A stretch of DNA of 35,278 bases from the NCBI GenBank assembly GCA_945876935.1, contig CAMCQA010000005.1:1-35278 (forward strand). The letters run 5' to 3'. Positions 23,870-35,278 of the stretch are shown piece after piece. Numbering within the stretch: position 1 is the first letter of the stretch; each line of letters opens with the position of its first letter. The position numbers and the translations under genes were made by a program. The DNA comes from an uncultured Clostridia bacterium. GTDB taxonomy: Bacteria; Bacillota; Clostridia; Peptostreptococcales; Anaerovoracaceae. The notes under the pieces are model-generated. The model was given only the letters and a program-made list of their open reading frames with translations. It made no database searches and had not been told where the DNA came from.

Positions 23870-26800
23870 ATGTTTAAGAATTTATCTGATATGCCAATAG
23901 CAGATCTTCAAAGAGGTCAGGCAGACAAATGGCAGGAAGACAACTTACTTGAAAAGTGCGTTACGACTAGAGAGGGTATGCCTCAATATATATTTTATGA
24001 AGGTCCTCCAACAGCTAATGGTAGACCTGGAATCCATCACGTTATGGCTAGAACACTTAAAGACTCTGTTTGTAGATATAAAACAATGCAGGGCTTTCAG
24101 GTTAGAAGAAAAGCTGGCTGGGATACTCATGGGCTTCCAGTAGAACTAGAGGTAGAAAAGCAGTTAGGTTTCAATGATAAAAAAGATATAGAAGCCTATG
24201 GTATAGCAGAGTTTAACGAAAAGTGTAGAGAGTCTGTATTCACATACGAAGGTCTTTGGAGAGATATGACTCACAGAATGGGTTACTGGGTTGATATGGA
24301 TAACCCTTATATAACACTAGACAATAACTATATTGAGTCAGTTTGGTATATACTTAAAAAATTCTTCACAGAAGGAATGATATATGAAGGACATAAAGTT
24401 CTTCCTTACTGCCCAAGATGCGGAACTGGTCTAGCTTCACACGAAGTAGCTCAGGGTTACAAGGAAGTTAAGACTCTTACTCTTACAGCTAAGTTTAAAA
24501 AGAAAGATACAGAAAACGAGTATTTCTTAGCTTGGACAACAACACCTTGGACTCTTGCAGCAAACGTTGCTTTAACAGTTCATGCAGATGTTGACTACGT
24601 TAAGGCAAAGATGACAGAGGGTGATGAAAAAGGCAATGTTATGTACGTTGCTAAGGAATTAGCAAACAAGGTTCTAGGTGAAGGAAACTATGAAGTTGTT
24701 GCTGAAATGAAAGGTAAAGAGCTAGAATTTGCAGAGTATGAACAGCTAATGCCTTTTGTAAAGCCTGATAAGAAAGCCTTCTTTGTAACTTGTGCCGACT
24801 ATGTAACGACAGGTGACGGAACAGGTATCGTACATACTGCTCCAGCATTTGGGGAAGATGATTATAACACTTGTATGAGATATTCTTTACCTGTTCTTAA
24901 CCCAGTTGATGAGGAAGGAAAATACACAGATACTCCATGGGCAGGAAGAGGCGTTATGGATGAAGGGTTAGATGTTGATATCATCAAATATCTAGCTGCA
25001 GAAGGAAAACTTTTCTCTAAAGAAAAAATAGAGCATAACTACCCACACTGCTGGAGATGTTCAACTCCACTAGTATACTATGCAAAGCCGAGCTGGTATA
25101 TCGAGATGAGCAAACTGAAGGATCAACTTGTAGCAAATAATAATAAAGTAAATTGGTATCCTGATTTTGTTGGTGAAAAGAGATTTGGAAACTGGCTAGC
25201 AGAAATAAAGGACTGGGCTATATCCAGAAATAGATACTGGGGAACACCTATACCAGCATGGAAGTGCGACTGTGGCCATGTTCATTTTGTAGGATCTAGA
25301 GAAGAGCTTAGAGAGATGTCTGTAGAGCCTATCGGAGAAGATGTGGAGCTACACAGACCTTATGTAGACGATATTCATCTAAAATGTGAAAAATGCGGAT
25401 CTTCAATGAACAGAATACCTGAGGTTGTTGATGTATGGTTTGATAGTGGAGCTATGCCTTTTGCACAGCAGCATTGGCCATTTGAAAATACAGAAAAATT
25501 TGATGAAGAAATGTTCCCAGCAGACTTTATATGTGAGGGTATCGACCAGACTAGAGGTTGGTTCTATACTCTGATGGCAATATCTACTTTCATGAAAGGA
25601 AAAGCTCCTTACAAGAACGTTCTTGTAAATGATTTAATCCTAGATAAAGACGGAAAGAAGATGAGTAAGTCAAGAGGCAACACAGTGGATCCGTTCCAGT
25701 TGTTTGACAAATATGGTGCTGATGCTCCAAGATGGTACATGCTTCATTCTTCACCGGCTTGGTCTCCAACAAAGTTTGATGAAAACGGTCTAATTGAAAT
25801 CGTTTCAAAGTTCTTTGGAACTCTTAAGAATATATATAACTTCTTTGTTTTATACTCTAACGAAGATAATATAAATCCTGCAGAATATGATGTTTCTGTA
25901 GCAAATAGACCTGAACTAGACAGATGGATCGTTTCAAGATACAACAATGTTGTTAAGGATGTTGAAGAGCATATGTCTGTTTACAACCACATGAAAGCAG
26001 TGAGAGCAATACAGGACTTTGTAACAGAAGATTTTTCTAACTGGTATATCAGAAGAGCTAGAAGAAGATTCTGGGGTGAAGATATGACAGAAGATAAGAA
26101 AGCTGTATATAAGACAACATATGAGTTACTTGTAGGTGTAAGTAAACTTATGGCACCTTTTGCTCCTTTCTTGGCGGATGAGTTATACGTTAACCTAACA
26201 GGAGAAGAATCTGTTCACTTAGCATTCTTCCCAAAACATGATCCAAGTTTAATAGATGAAAAATCTGAAGAAAGAATGGATATAGTTAGAACTCTTGTTG
26301 GTCTAGGTAGAGGTGTTCGTGAGAAAGAGAAGTTAAAAGTTAGACAGCCGCTCCCTAAGGTTATAGTATACGGTAAATACGAAGAAACTATGGGAGATTT
26401 AGCAGACCTTATAAAAGAAGAGCTTAATATAAAGGAAGTTCAATTTGAAAAGGATCTTTCAACTTATATGAACTTTGCTTTGAAGCCTAACTTCAAGGTG
26501 GCAGGACCTGTTCTAGGAAGCAAGATGGGGGCATTTTCAAAATATCTTGCAAGTGCAGATGTTGCTAAATACATGAATTTAGATAGCTGGATGTGCGAGC
26601 TTGATGGTGAGAGTTTCGAAGTGACAAAAGATATGGTAGAGCTTCAAATAAATGCTAAAGAAGGTTTTGCTGTAGCAATGGAAAACAATGTATTTACAAT
26701 TCTTGACACTACTCTTAACCAGCAGCTTGTGGATGAGGGTCTAGCAAGGGAAGTTGTATCAAAGGTTCAGCAGATGAGAAAGCAGTACGACTTTGAAATG

Positions 26801-26974
26801 ATGGATAGAATCACAGTATCTTTAGAGTGTGATGATGAGGTTAAGAATGCGGTAGAAGCTTACGAAGAATATATCAAGGTTGAAACTCTAGCTGATAAGA
26901 TCTTATTTGATGGAGGAAAAGAAGAGTTTGATGTAAATGGTCACAAGACTAAACTAACTGTTGAAAAGCTATAA
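23870..26974 (+). CDS. ileS: Isoleucyl-tRNA synthetase (eukaryotic-like type 2)
   Basis: Class I synthetase charging tRNA-Ile. The start is the ATG at 23870 (1034 residues) with AAAGGAG (23855-23861) upstream; an earlier in-frame ATG at 23840 lacks a site. The HIGH-type motif is in GPPTANGRPGIHHVMAR and the KMSKS motif in DGKKMSKSRGN. Cysteine pairs (CPRCGTGLASHE; CWRCSTPL; CDCGH; CEKCGSS) suggest bound zinc. The length, the TANGRPGIHH wording and the C-terminal region without the IleS1 zinc finger place it with the type 2 enzymes, some of which resist mupirocin. Resistance here is inference. It is controlled by the T-box leader. Confidence 0.95.
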   Translation: MFKNLSDMPIADLQRGQADKWQEDNLLEKCVTTREGMPQYIFYEGPPTANGRPGIHHVMARTLKDSVCRYKTMQGFQVRRKAGWDTHGLPVELEVEKQLGFNDKKDIEAYGIAEFNEKCRESVFTYEGLWRDMTHRMGYWVDMDNPYITLDNNYIESVWYILKKFFTEGMIYEGHKVLPYCPRCGTGLASHEVAQGYKEVKTLTLTAKFKKKDTENEYFLAWTTTPWTLAANVALTVHADVDYVKAKMTEGDEKGNVMYVAKELANKVLGEGNYEVVAEMKGKELEFAEYEQLMPFVKPDKKAFFVTCADYVTTGDGTGIVHTAPAFGEDDYNTCMRYSLPVLNPVDEEGKYTDTPWAGRGVMDEGLDVDIIKYLAAEGKLFSKEKIEHNYPHCWRCSTPLVYYAKPSWYIEMSKLKDQLVANNNKVNWYPDFVGEKRFGNWLAEIKDWAISRNRYWGTPIPAWKCDCGHVHFVGSREELREMSVEPIGEDVELHRPYVDDIHLKCEKCGSSMNRIPEVVDVWFDSGAMPFAQQHWPFENTEKFDEEMFPADFICEGIDQTRGWFYTLMAISTFMKGKAPYKNVLVNDLILDKDGKKMSKSRGNTVDPFQLFDKYGADAPRWYMLHSSPAWSPTKFDENGLIEIVSKFFGTLKNIYNFFVLYSNEDNINPAEYDVSVANRPELDRWIVSRYNNVVKDVEEHMSVYNHMKAVRAIQDFVTEDFSNWYIRRARRRFWGEDMTEDKKAVYKTTYELLVGVSKLMAPFAPFLADELYVNLTGEESVHLAFFPKHDPSLIDEKSEERMDIVRTLVGLGRGVREKEKLKVRQPLPKVIVYGKYEETMGDLADLIKEELNIKEVQFEKDLSTYMNFALKPNFKVAGPVLGSKMGAFSKYLASADVAKYMNLDSWMCELDGESFEVTKDMVELQINAKEGFAVAMENNVFTILDTTLNQQLVDEGLAREVVSKVQQMRKQYDFEMMDRITVSLECDDEVKNAVEAYEEYIKVETLADKILFDGGKEEFDVNGHKTKLTVEKL

Positions 26975-26991
26975 ATCATAATAATGTATTT

Positions 26992-27024
26992 AAATAGCCT
27001 GCCTATGCAGGCTATTTTTATGTT
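26992..27024 (+). terminator. Rho-independent terminator after ileS
   Basis: An 11-bp stem AAATAGCCTGC (26992-27002) / GCAGGCTATTT (27007-27017) with CTAT loop runs into T-rich sequence. Confidence 0.9.
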
Positions 27025-27058
27025 TTTACTGTAAATATATCGAATTAATTTAAGATCG

Positions 27059-27087
27059 TTGACAAGTGAAATGAAGAAGCGTATGCT
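27059..27087 (+). promoter_or_regulatory. Promoter for the 64-residue membrane protein
   Basis: A perfect TTGACA (27059-27064), a 17-base spacer and TATGCT (27082-27087), 50 bases before the ATG. Confidence 0.65.
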
Positions 27088-27136
27088 TTAGCTAATTAAA
27101 TAAAGATATAACAAGTTTTATGCAGAGGAGGATATT

Positions 27137-27331
27137 ATGGTTAAGAACTCCAAGTTTATGCAAGTGACTATCATTATTATAAGTGTTATTTTTGGTGCAA
27201 TAGCAATATATGCTCTTGTGAAATTTGATTTTGTCAATGCAAGCGTCGTCAATGTGATACGAAAAATTTTAATTCCTGCTGCAGCTGCTATAGCTTGTAT
27301 TATTCGCAATAAATTAGGGAATAAAAAATAA
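27137..27331 (+). CDS. Small two-helix membrane protein, unknown function
   Basis: 64 residues with a basic start (MVKNSK), two hydrophobic segments (about 9-28 and 42-56) and a basic tail (RNKLGNKK), consistent with a helical hairpin with both ends inside. The ribosome binding site AGAGGAGGAT (27124-27133) is one of the best in the window. With its own near-consensus promoter and a terminator at 27424, it forms an independent transcription unit. I recognise no family. It lies between ileS and the V-ATPase operon and no functional link to either is visible. Confidence 0.7.
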   Translation: MVKNSKFMQVTIIIISVIFGAIAIYALVKFDFVNASVVNVIRKILIPAAAAIACIIRNKLGNKK

Positions 27332-27664
27332 GCAATTTCTCATTGATTGTAGCAGGTGAGAAAAGCACCGATAGAGAAAGTTTGTTATAGCTTACTAAAA
27401 AATAGAACTGAAAAAATATATTTAAAGCTGTTTTTGTGGTGAAAATAGCTTTTTTTATTGTAATATGAAACTTTATATAAGATGAAAATTTCAATATATA
27501 TGCGTGATCTTAAAAAATTATGCAAATTAAATTAAAATTTTTGTAAAAAAATTGATATATGATAAAAATTAGGGGTAAATACTAATGTGATACTGATAAA
27601 AATATGATAGTATTGTAATAATAGTCAATAAAACTTTTTATGAGGAAAAAGAGGTGATTTATTT
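27332..27664. other. Intergenic region before the V-ATPase operon
   Basis: It contains the terminator at 27424-27457 and an AT-rich upstream region for the ATPase operon. TTGATA (27552-27557) with TAAATA (27576-27581, 18-base spacer) is a possible but weak promoter. An inverted repeat AATACTA (27578-27584) / TAGTATT (27608-27614) overlaps its -10 and start region and could be an operator. No RNA gene was recognised. Confidence 0.35.
27424..27457 (+). terminator. Rho-independent terminator after the small membrane protein
   Basis: AAAGCT-G-TTTT (27424-27434) pairs with AAAA-T-AGCTTT (27442-27452), with one G-U pair, followed by T. Confidence 0.8.
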
Positions 27665-27973
27665 ATGGTTCAAGAGATGATTACTGCCGTTAAAGAGGCC
27701 GAAACGAAGGCTGAAGGAATCATCGTTGATGCTGAAGCTCAGAAGAAACAGCTTATAGCTGATGCTAAGCAGAAGGCGATAGATGATAAGATGGCAGCTA
27801 TTCAAATGATTGATGAAACAAAGGTAAGTAAACTGGCTGAACAGAAACTTCAGCTTGAAAAGGCTACAGAGGAGGCAAATGCTCTCATATCTAAAGAGGT
27901 TTCTGATTTAGAAGTAGCTGTTAAGGAAAAGGAAAATCAAGGAATAGAAGCTATTATGAAGAATTTTTACTAA
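27665..27973 (+). CDS. ntpF: V/A-type ATPase peripheral stalk subunit H (G)
   Basis: 102 residues, almost wholly Ala/Glu/Lys-rich helix (VKEAETKAEGIIVDAEAQKKQ), the coiled-coil partner of subunit E in the peripheral stalk. Its place as first gene of the operon and its size match NtpF of Enterococcus hirae (called AtpH or G elsewhere). Ribosome binding site GAGGTGA lies 7 bases before the ATG. Assignment rests on position and composition more than on a sharp motif. Confidence 0.85.
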   Translation: MVQEMITAVKEAETKAEGIIVDAEAQKKQLIADAKQKAIDDKMAAIQMIDETKVSKLAEQKLQLEKATEEANALISKEVSDLEVAVKEKENQGIEAIMKNFY

Positions 27974-28001
27974 AGTTTCTTAATAGTGAAAGGAGGTCAG
28001 T

Positions 28002-30492
<2,491 letters not shown>

Positions 30493-30518
30493 TTAAAAGG
30501 AAATAGAGGAGACTTGGT

Positions 30519-31109
30519 ATGAGAGGAATAGAAAAAATAGTTAATCAGATTCTTGATGAAGCTTATGAAAAGCAGACTGAAATTCTTGATGAAGCTCATA
30601 TTGAAGTGAAGAAGATTGAAGATGCAGCTAGTGAAGAGATATCCAAGCTAAAGGCTGCAGGAGAAAAGGATCTTTCAGCTAGCCTCAGCCAGCAGGAAGA
30701 ACTTACAAGACTATCTATCGATCAAAATAAGAGAAGAAACATTCTTTTAAAGAAGCAAGAAATTATTGCAGAAATTCTAGATAAGTCATATGAAAGACTA
30801 TTAAGTTTAGATGATGAAGCTTATTTCAAACTTCTTTCTGATATGTTAGATAAATTTGCTTTGAATGAAGATGGAGAAATCTATTTGAATCAGAGAGATT
30901 TAGATAGAATGCCATCTAGCTTCAATGAAAAGATATCATCATTATCAAAAGAAAAATCTGTTAATTTAGCTCTTCAACAGGAAGCTAAAAATATAGATTC
31001 AGGCTTTGTACTTGTGTACGGAGGAATCGAAGAAAATTGTACTTTTAAGGCTTTAATGGATGCTAGACGAGAAGAACTGCAGGATTTAATGCAAGAAATT
31101 CTTTTCTAG
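30519..31109 (+). CDS. ntpE: V/A-type ATPase subunit E
   Basis: 196 residues. The N-terminal half is a long charged helix (VNQILDEAYEKQTEILDEAH) that pairs with subunit H, and the C-terminal half is the globular head that binds the A3B3 part. GFVLVYGGIEENCTFKALMDARREE near the end is the recognisable E-subunit block. Ribosome binding site GAGGAGA. It lies 26 bases after subunit K, in the standard operon position. Confidence 0.92.
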   Translation: MRGIEKIVNQILDEAYEKQTEILDEAHIEVKKIEDAASEEISKLKAAGEKDLSASLSQQEELTRLSIDQNKRRNILLKKQEIIAEILDKSYERLLSLDDEAYFKLLSDMLDKFALNEDGEIYLNQRDLDRMPSSFNEKISSLSKEKSVNLALQQEAKNIDSGFVLVYGGIEENCTFKALMDARREELQDLMQEILF

Positions 31110-31130
31110 TTGACTGCGAAAGGAGTAAAG

Positions 31131-32102
31131 ATGTCAAAACAGGACTACACATACGCAGTTGCACGAATAAGAGCTTTGGAAACACATCTTTTAAATCAGG
31201 ACGATATAAACCAGCTTTTAGCTACAGCTGATGAAGATGATGCTGTAGAATGGCTACTTGCAAGAGGCTGGGGAGACGGTGAAGAGGCAAAGGATGGAGA
31301 AACAATCCTAGAGTACGAGCTTGATAAAACTTGGGATATTGTTAGGGAACTAGTTGATGATATGTCAACTTTAGATGTTCTTTCATATATGGACTTGAGT
31401 CACGATATAAAGGGCGCAATAAAGAAGGTAATATCAGACACAGTTGATCCTGAAACATATATTCACAACTCATTTTACAGCGATGAAGATCTTTTAGAAA
31501 TTGTTAGAGATGAAGCTTGGAATAGACTTCCAGACTTTGTTGCTGATGATGTTAGAAAGGTTTATGATGCTGCAGTAAAGACGAAGGATGGACAGCTTAT
31601 AGATATACTTATGGATAAGCTTTGCCTTCAAAAGATTGCTTCAGCAGGAAGAATCTCAGATCATCAGGTAATTAAAGATTATGCTGAAAGAACTGTTGCT
31701 GTAATAAATATAAAGATAGCTGTTCGTGCACAGAGAACAGGAAAGTCTGCCGAATTTATGCGTATGGCTATGGCAGAATGTAAAACAATCAATTTGGATC
31801 TTCTAATAAAAGCTGCTTTGACAGGTGGAGATGCGATAATTGAATATGTTGAAAAAACAGATTATGCTGACGGTTCAGAAGAATTGAAAAAATCACTTTC
31901 AGCTTTTGAGTGTTGGTGTGATAACAAAATTATAGACCTTATTAAACCACAACTTAGAAATTCATTTTCTATAGGACCAATATTTGCTTATATTTACGCA
32001 AGAGAAAATGAAATAAGGTCAGTTAGAAACATTCTTATGGGTAAGAGAAGTATGCTTCCTATAGGAGACATTAGAGAAAGGGTAAGGAAGATGTATGTAT
32101 AA
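31131..32102 (+). CDS. ntpC: V/A-type ATPase subunit C (d)
   Basis: The funnel-shaped subunit linking the central shaft to the K ring. The ATG at 31131 (323 residues) is preceded by AAAGGAG; a TTG further upstream at 31110 is not used. The start QDYTYAVARIRALETHLL, the central VINIKIAVRAQRTGKS and the ending PIFAYIYARENEIRSVRNILMGK are typical of C/AC39-type subunits. The final codons overlap the next gene by 8 bases. Confidence 0.94.
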   Translation: MSKQDYTYAVARIRALETHLLNQDDINQLLATADEDDAVEWLLARGWGDGEEAKDGETILEYELDKTWDIVRELVDDMSTLDVLSYMDLSHDIKGAIKKVISDTVDPETYIHNSFYSDEDLLEIVRDEAWNRLPDFVADDVRKVYDAAVKTKDGQLIDILMDKLCLQKIASAGRISDHQVIKDYAERTVAVINIKIAVRAQRTGKSAEFMRMAMAECKTINLDLLIKAALTGGDAIIEYVEKTDYADGSEELKKSLSAFECWCDNKIIDLIKPQLRNSFSIGPIFAYIYARENEIRSVRNILMGKRSMLPIGDIRERVRKMYV

Positions 32103-32415
32103 GATTGCAGTTATGGGCGATTACGAAAGTATATACGGATTTGCCGCTATAGGGCTTGAAATCTTCCCTGTTACTTTACCAGAAATGGCTAAAGATACTC
32201 TAAGAAAGCTGGCAAAAGATAAGTACGGTGCTATTTATATCACAGAAGTGCTTGCAGATTTAATAAGGGAAGAGATTGAACTTTACAAAGAGATGGTTAC
32301 TCCAGCAATTATACTGATTCCGGGTACTTACGGCAATACTGGACAGGGTGTAGCTAGCGTAAAGTCTTCAGTTGAGCAGGCCGTGGGCTCAGATATTTTG
32401 TTTGGAAACGATTAG
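32095..32415 (+). CDS. ntpG: V/A-type ATPase subunit F
   Basis: 106 residues, a Rossmann-like central-shaft subunit (named NtpG in E. hirae). KIAVMGDYESIYGFAAIGLEIFPV is the standard N-terminus, and AIYITEVLADLIREEI and PAIILIPGT are conserved. The start lies within the end of ntpC (8-base overlap), with AAGGAAG as ribosome binding site, so translation is probably coupled. Confidence 0.94.
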   Translation: MYKIAVMGDYESIYGFAAIGLEIFPVTLPEMAKDTLRKLAKDKYGAIYITEVLADLIREEIELYKEMVTPAIILIPGTYGNTGQGVASVKSSVEQAVGSDILFGND

Positions 32416-32435
32416 AAAGCAGGTGAATATCCAAA

Positions 32436-34205
32436 ATGAGCAAAGGTAAGATTAAGAAAGTTGCTGGACCTTTAGTAATCGCTGAGGGTATGAGAGATGC
32501 TAACATGTACGACGTAGTGCGTGTAAGTAATGAGCGACTTATTGGAGAAATAATAGAAATGCACGGGGATGAGGCTTCTATTCAGGTTTACGAGGAAACT
32601 GGTGGACTTGGACCGGGAGAGCCTGTAGAGTCAACAGAAAGACCTCTTTCTGTTGAACTTGGACCAGGACTTATCTCAAGTATATATGATGGTATACAGA
32701 GACCTCTAGATGCTATTATGAAAGCATCAGGCGGAAATAGCCTAAAGAGAGGTGTTGAAGTATCGTCACTAAATGAAGAAAAGCTATGGAACTTTGTTCC
32801 GGTTGCAAAGGTTGGAGACAACCTTGAAGGTGGAGATGTTCTTGGTACAGTTCAGGAAACTGCTATTGTAGAGCAGAAAATCATGGTTCCACCAAATGTA
32901 AAAGGTGTTCTGAAAGAAATAAAATCAGGAGAGTTTACTATAAGAGATACTGTTGCTGTTCTTGAGACAGAAAACGGAGATTTTCCTCTTACAATGGTTC
33001 AGTATTGGCCTGTACGTAAAGGAAGACCTTATAAGAAAAAACTTCCTCCTCAGAGACCTCTTGTTACAGGTCAGAGAGTAGTTGATACTTTCTTCCCTAT
33101 AGCAAAGGGTGGTGTAGCGTCAGTTCCAGGACCTTTCGGTTCAGGAAAGACTGTTATTCAGCACCAGCTTGCAAAGTGGGCTGAAGCAGATATCGTAGTA
33201 TATATCGGATGTGGAGAGCGTGGTAACGAAATGACAGACGTACTTAACGAGTTCCCAGAGCTTAAGGACCCTAAGACAGGAAGATCTCTTATGGAGAGAA
33301 CTGTTCTTATCGCTAACACATCAGATATGCCTGTAGCTGCAAGAGAAGCATCTATATATACAGGTATAACTATTGCAGAATATTTCAGAGATATGGGATA
33401 CTCAGTAGCACTTATGGCTGACTCTACATCAAGATGGGCAGAGGCTCTTAGAGAAATGTCAGGAAGATTAGAAGAAATGCCTGGTGAAGAAGGATATCCG
33501 GCATACCTAGGTTCAAGACTAGCTCAGTTCTATGAAAGAGCAGGTCATGTTATCGGTATAGGTAAAGATGAAAGAGAAGGAGCACTTTCAGTAATTGGTG
33601 CCGTATCTCCTCCAGGTGGTGATATATCTGAGCCTGTAGCTCAGGCTACACTTCGTATTGTAAAAGTATTCTGGGGTCTAGATGCTAACCTTGCATATAA
33701 GAGACACTTCCCAGCTATTAACTGGCTAACAAGTTACTCTTTATACTTACAGGATATGCAGAAGTGGTTTGATAGTGAAGTTGCTAGTAACTGGATGTCT
33801 AACAGACAGGAAATGATGGCGCTTTTACAGGATGAAGCTGAACTTGAAGAAATTGTAAAGATGGTAGGTATGGATGCTCTATCAGCAACTGATAGACTGA
33901 AGATGGAAGCTGCTAGATCTATAAGAGAAGACTTCCTTCACCAGAACTCATTCCACGAAGTTGATACATATACTTCTTTAAAGAAACAGCACATGATGAT
34001 GAATTTAGTTTTAGCATTCTATACAGAAGCTTTAAATGCTCTTGAAGAAGGTGCTAAAATAAACGATATTGTGGCTATGCCAGTGAGAGAATCTATCGGT
34101 AGATTTAAGTATGTTGAAGAAGATAAGCTTGATGAGCAGTTTGAAGTTGTAAAACAGACACTGGCTAAAGAGCTTGGAGAAGTTGTAAGAAAGGGGGACT
34201 TGTAA
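32436..34205 (+). CDS. ntpA: V/A-type ATPase catalytic subunit A
   Basis: The ATP-hydrolysing subunit, 589 residues. P-loop GPFGSGKT at 232-239, catalytic glutamate E261 in GERGNEM, and the non-homologous region found only in A subunits at about 120-180 ([12 protein letters not shown]). [32 protein letters not shown] covers the arginine- and substrate-binding block. The ribosome binding site is AGGTGA (32421-32426). It is followed one base later by the ntpB ATG. Confidence 0.97.
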   Translation: MSKGKIKKVAGPLVIAEGMRDANMYDVVRVSNERLIGEIIEMHGDEASIQVYEETGGLGPGEPVESTERPLSVELGPGLISSIYDGIQRPLDAIMKASGGNSLKRGVEVSSLNEEKLWNFVPVAKVGDNLEGGDVLGTVQETAIVEQKIMVPPNVKGVLKEIKSGEFTIRDTVAVLETENGDFPLTMVQYWPVRKGRPYKKKLPPQRPLVTGQRVVDTFFPIAKGGVASVPGPFGSGKTVIQHQLAKWAEADIVVYIGCGERGNEMTDVLNEFPELKDPKTGRSLMERTVLIANTSDMPVAAREASIYTGITIAEYFRDMGYSVALMADSTSRWAEALREMSGRLEEMPGEEGYPAYLGSRLAQFYERAGHVIGIGKDEREGALSVIGAVSPPGGDISEPVAQATLRIVKVFWGLDANLAYKRHFPAINWLTSYSLYLQDMQKWFDSEVASNWMSNRQEMMALLQDEAELEEIVKMVGMDALSATDRLKMEAARSIREDFLHQNSFHEVDTYTSLKKQHMMMNLVLAFYTEALNALEEGAKINDIVAMPVRESIGRFKYVEEDKLDEQFEVVKQTLAKELGEVVRKGDL

Positions 34206-34206
34206 T

Positions 34207-35278
34207 ATGCCAAAAGAGTATAGAACTATAAAGGAAGTAGCAGGTCCGCTCATGCTCGTTGAGGGCGTTAGTGATGTTACATACGATGAGCTTGGAGAAA
34301 TTGAGCTTGTAGATGGCGAAGTTAGAAGATGTAAGGTACTTGAAGTAAATGGTAGCAATGCACTTGTTCAGCTATTTGATGCTTCAACAGGTATCAACCT
34401 ATCTAACAGTAAAGTTAGATTCCTTGGAAAGAGTATGGAATTAGGGGTTAGTGGCGATATGTTAGGCCGTGTATTTAATGGTCTAGGTCAGCCTATTGAT
34501 AATGGTCCAGAAATTCTTCCAGAGAAGAGACTTAACATCAACGGGGTAGCAATGAACCCGGCTGCAAGAATGTATCCGGAAGAATTTATTCAGACTGGTG
34601 TATCATCTATTGATGGTCTAAATACTCTAGTTAGAGGTCAGAAGCTTCCTATATTCTCGGCTTCAGGTCTTCCACATGCTAACTTAGCTGCACAGATTGC
34701 TAGACAGGCAAAGGTAAGAGGAACAGATGAGAAGTTTGCTGTAGTATTTGCTGCAGTAGGTATTACTTTTGAAGAAGCAAACTTCTTTGTAGAGAGTTTC
34801 AAAGAAACTGGTGCTATCGATAGAACAGTTTTATTTACAAACTTAGCAAATGACCCAGCTATCGAGCGTATAGCTACTCCTAGAATGGCTTTAACTTGTG
34901 CTGAGTATTTGGCTTTCGAAAAGGATATGCATGTTCTAGTAATAATAACAGATATTACAAACTATGCTGATGCACTTAGAGAAGTATCAGCTGCTAGAAA
35001 AGAAGTTCCAGGTAGAAGAGGTTACCCAGGATATATGTATACTGACCTTGCAACTCTATACGAAAGAGCTGGTAGACAGATTGGTAAGGCAGGAAGTATA
35101 ACTATGATTCCTATTCTTACAATGCCTGAAGATGATAAGACTCATCCAATTCCTGACTTAACAGGATATATTACAGAAGGACAGATCATTTTGAGTAGAG
35201 AACTTTACAGAAAAGGTCTAAAGCCACCTGTAGATGTACTTCCTTCATTATCAAGACTTAAGGATAAGGGTATTGGCG
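34207..35278 (+). CDS. ntpB: V/A-type ATPase subunit B (partial, C-terminus beyond window)
   Basis: An open frame runs from the ATG at 34207 to the window edge (357 complete codons). It begins [20 protein letters not shown], and shows [17 protein letters not shown] and the degenerate nucleotide loop [18 protein letters not shown] in place of a Walker A motif. This is the mark of the non-catalytic B subunit. [14 protein letters not shown] and [21 protein letters not shown] are further family blocks. GGGGGACTT-type spacing upstream gives a good ribosome binding site. Subunit D is expected just downstream. Confidence 0.96.
   Translation, partial: MPKEYRTIKEVAGPLMLVEGVSDVTYDELGEIELVDGEVRRCKVLEVNGSNALVQLFDASTGINLSNSKVRFLGKSMELGVSGDMLGRVFNGLGQPIDNGPEILPEKRLNINGVAMNPAARMYPEEFIQTGVSSIDGLNTLVRGQKLPIFSASGLPHANLAAQIARQAKVRGTDEKFAVVFAAVGITFEEANFFVESFKETGAIDRTVLFTNLANDPAIERIATPRMALTCAEYLAFEKDMHVLVIITDITNYADALREVSAARKEVPGRRGYPGYMYTDLATLYERAGRQIGKAGSITMIPILTMPEDDKTHPIPDLTGYITEGQIILSRELYRKGLKPPVDVLPSLSRLKDKGIG

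Noticed and set aside
27300-27494. 64-residue minus-strand open frame
   Set aside because: It runs through the terminator of the small membrane-protein gene and has low-complexity AT-rich composition.
34032-34358. 108-residue minus-strand open frame across the ntpA/ntpB junction
   Set aside because: Ser/Thr/Leu-rich antisense of two well-supported ATPase genes.

Overview
The window is AT-rich and comes from a low-GC anaerobic Firmicute of the class Clostridia; a Peptostreptococcales/Eubacteriales relative is likely but cannot be fixed from sequence alone. The signs are strong AGGAGG-type ribosome binding sites, AGA-rich codon use, a T-box leader, a cobalamin riboswitch with an intrinsic terminator, a sortase-type surface protein, a V-type ATPase operon and C5-pathway tetrapyrrole/cobalamin genes. 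No tRNA, rRNA, insertion sequence, phage gene or CRISPR array was seen.

Layout. 1-166 (-) is the start of a NifX/NifB-type cluster-binding protein. 359-1747 is asnS. 1836-12693 is a same-strand run: cbiG, hemB, hemL, cbiE-cbiT fusion, cbiA, an FMN split-barrel (NimA-like) protein, then a polyamine ABC transporter potA-potB-potCD. The first half makes 5-aminolevulinate, porphobilinogen and then cobyrinate a,c-diamide; the second half imports spermidine/putrescine. PotA is oversized because its TOBE domain is split by a duplicated module, and the permease PotC is fused to the binding protein PotD. 12835-14064 is the Na+/serine-threonine symporter sstT. 14288-16984 pairs a butyryl-CoA:acetate-type CoA-transferase with the branched-chain amino acid carrier brnQ. 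17294-18421 is a secreted G5-NlpC/P60 wall hydrolase.

18464-18835 holds a promoter, a cobalamin riboswitch and its terminator. They control one gene, 18868-21750, which encodes a 960-residue, probably wall-anchored protein with four FMN_bind-like repeats, three FIVAR-like repeats and a PKTAD sorting signal. I consider this the most interesting locus: corrinoid-repressed expression of an extracellular protein with no classical B12-transport domain, in a genome that also carries cobalamin biosynthesis genes.

21845-23355 (-) is hom (lacking the ACT domain) followed by a SEC-C zinc-motif protein. A promoter and T-box leader at 23590-23829 drive ileS (eukaryotic-like type 2), 23870-26974. A 64-residue membrane protein with its own promoter and terminator follows. 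From 27665 to the window end runs the V/A-type ATPase operon H-I-K-E-C-F-A-B, cut within subunit B. The K subunit keeps the five Na+-ligand positions known from Enterococcus hirae NtpK, so a sodium-pumping enzyme is likely; that would fit with the SstT and BrnQ carriers in the same window.
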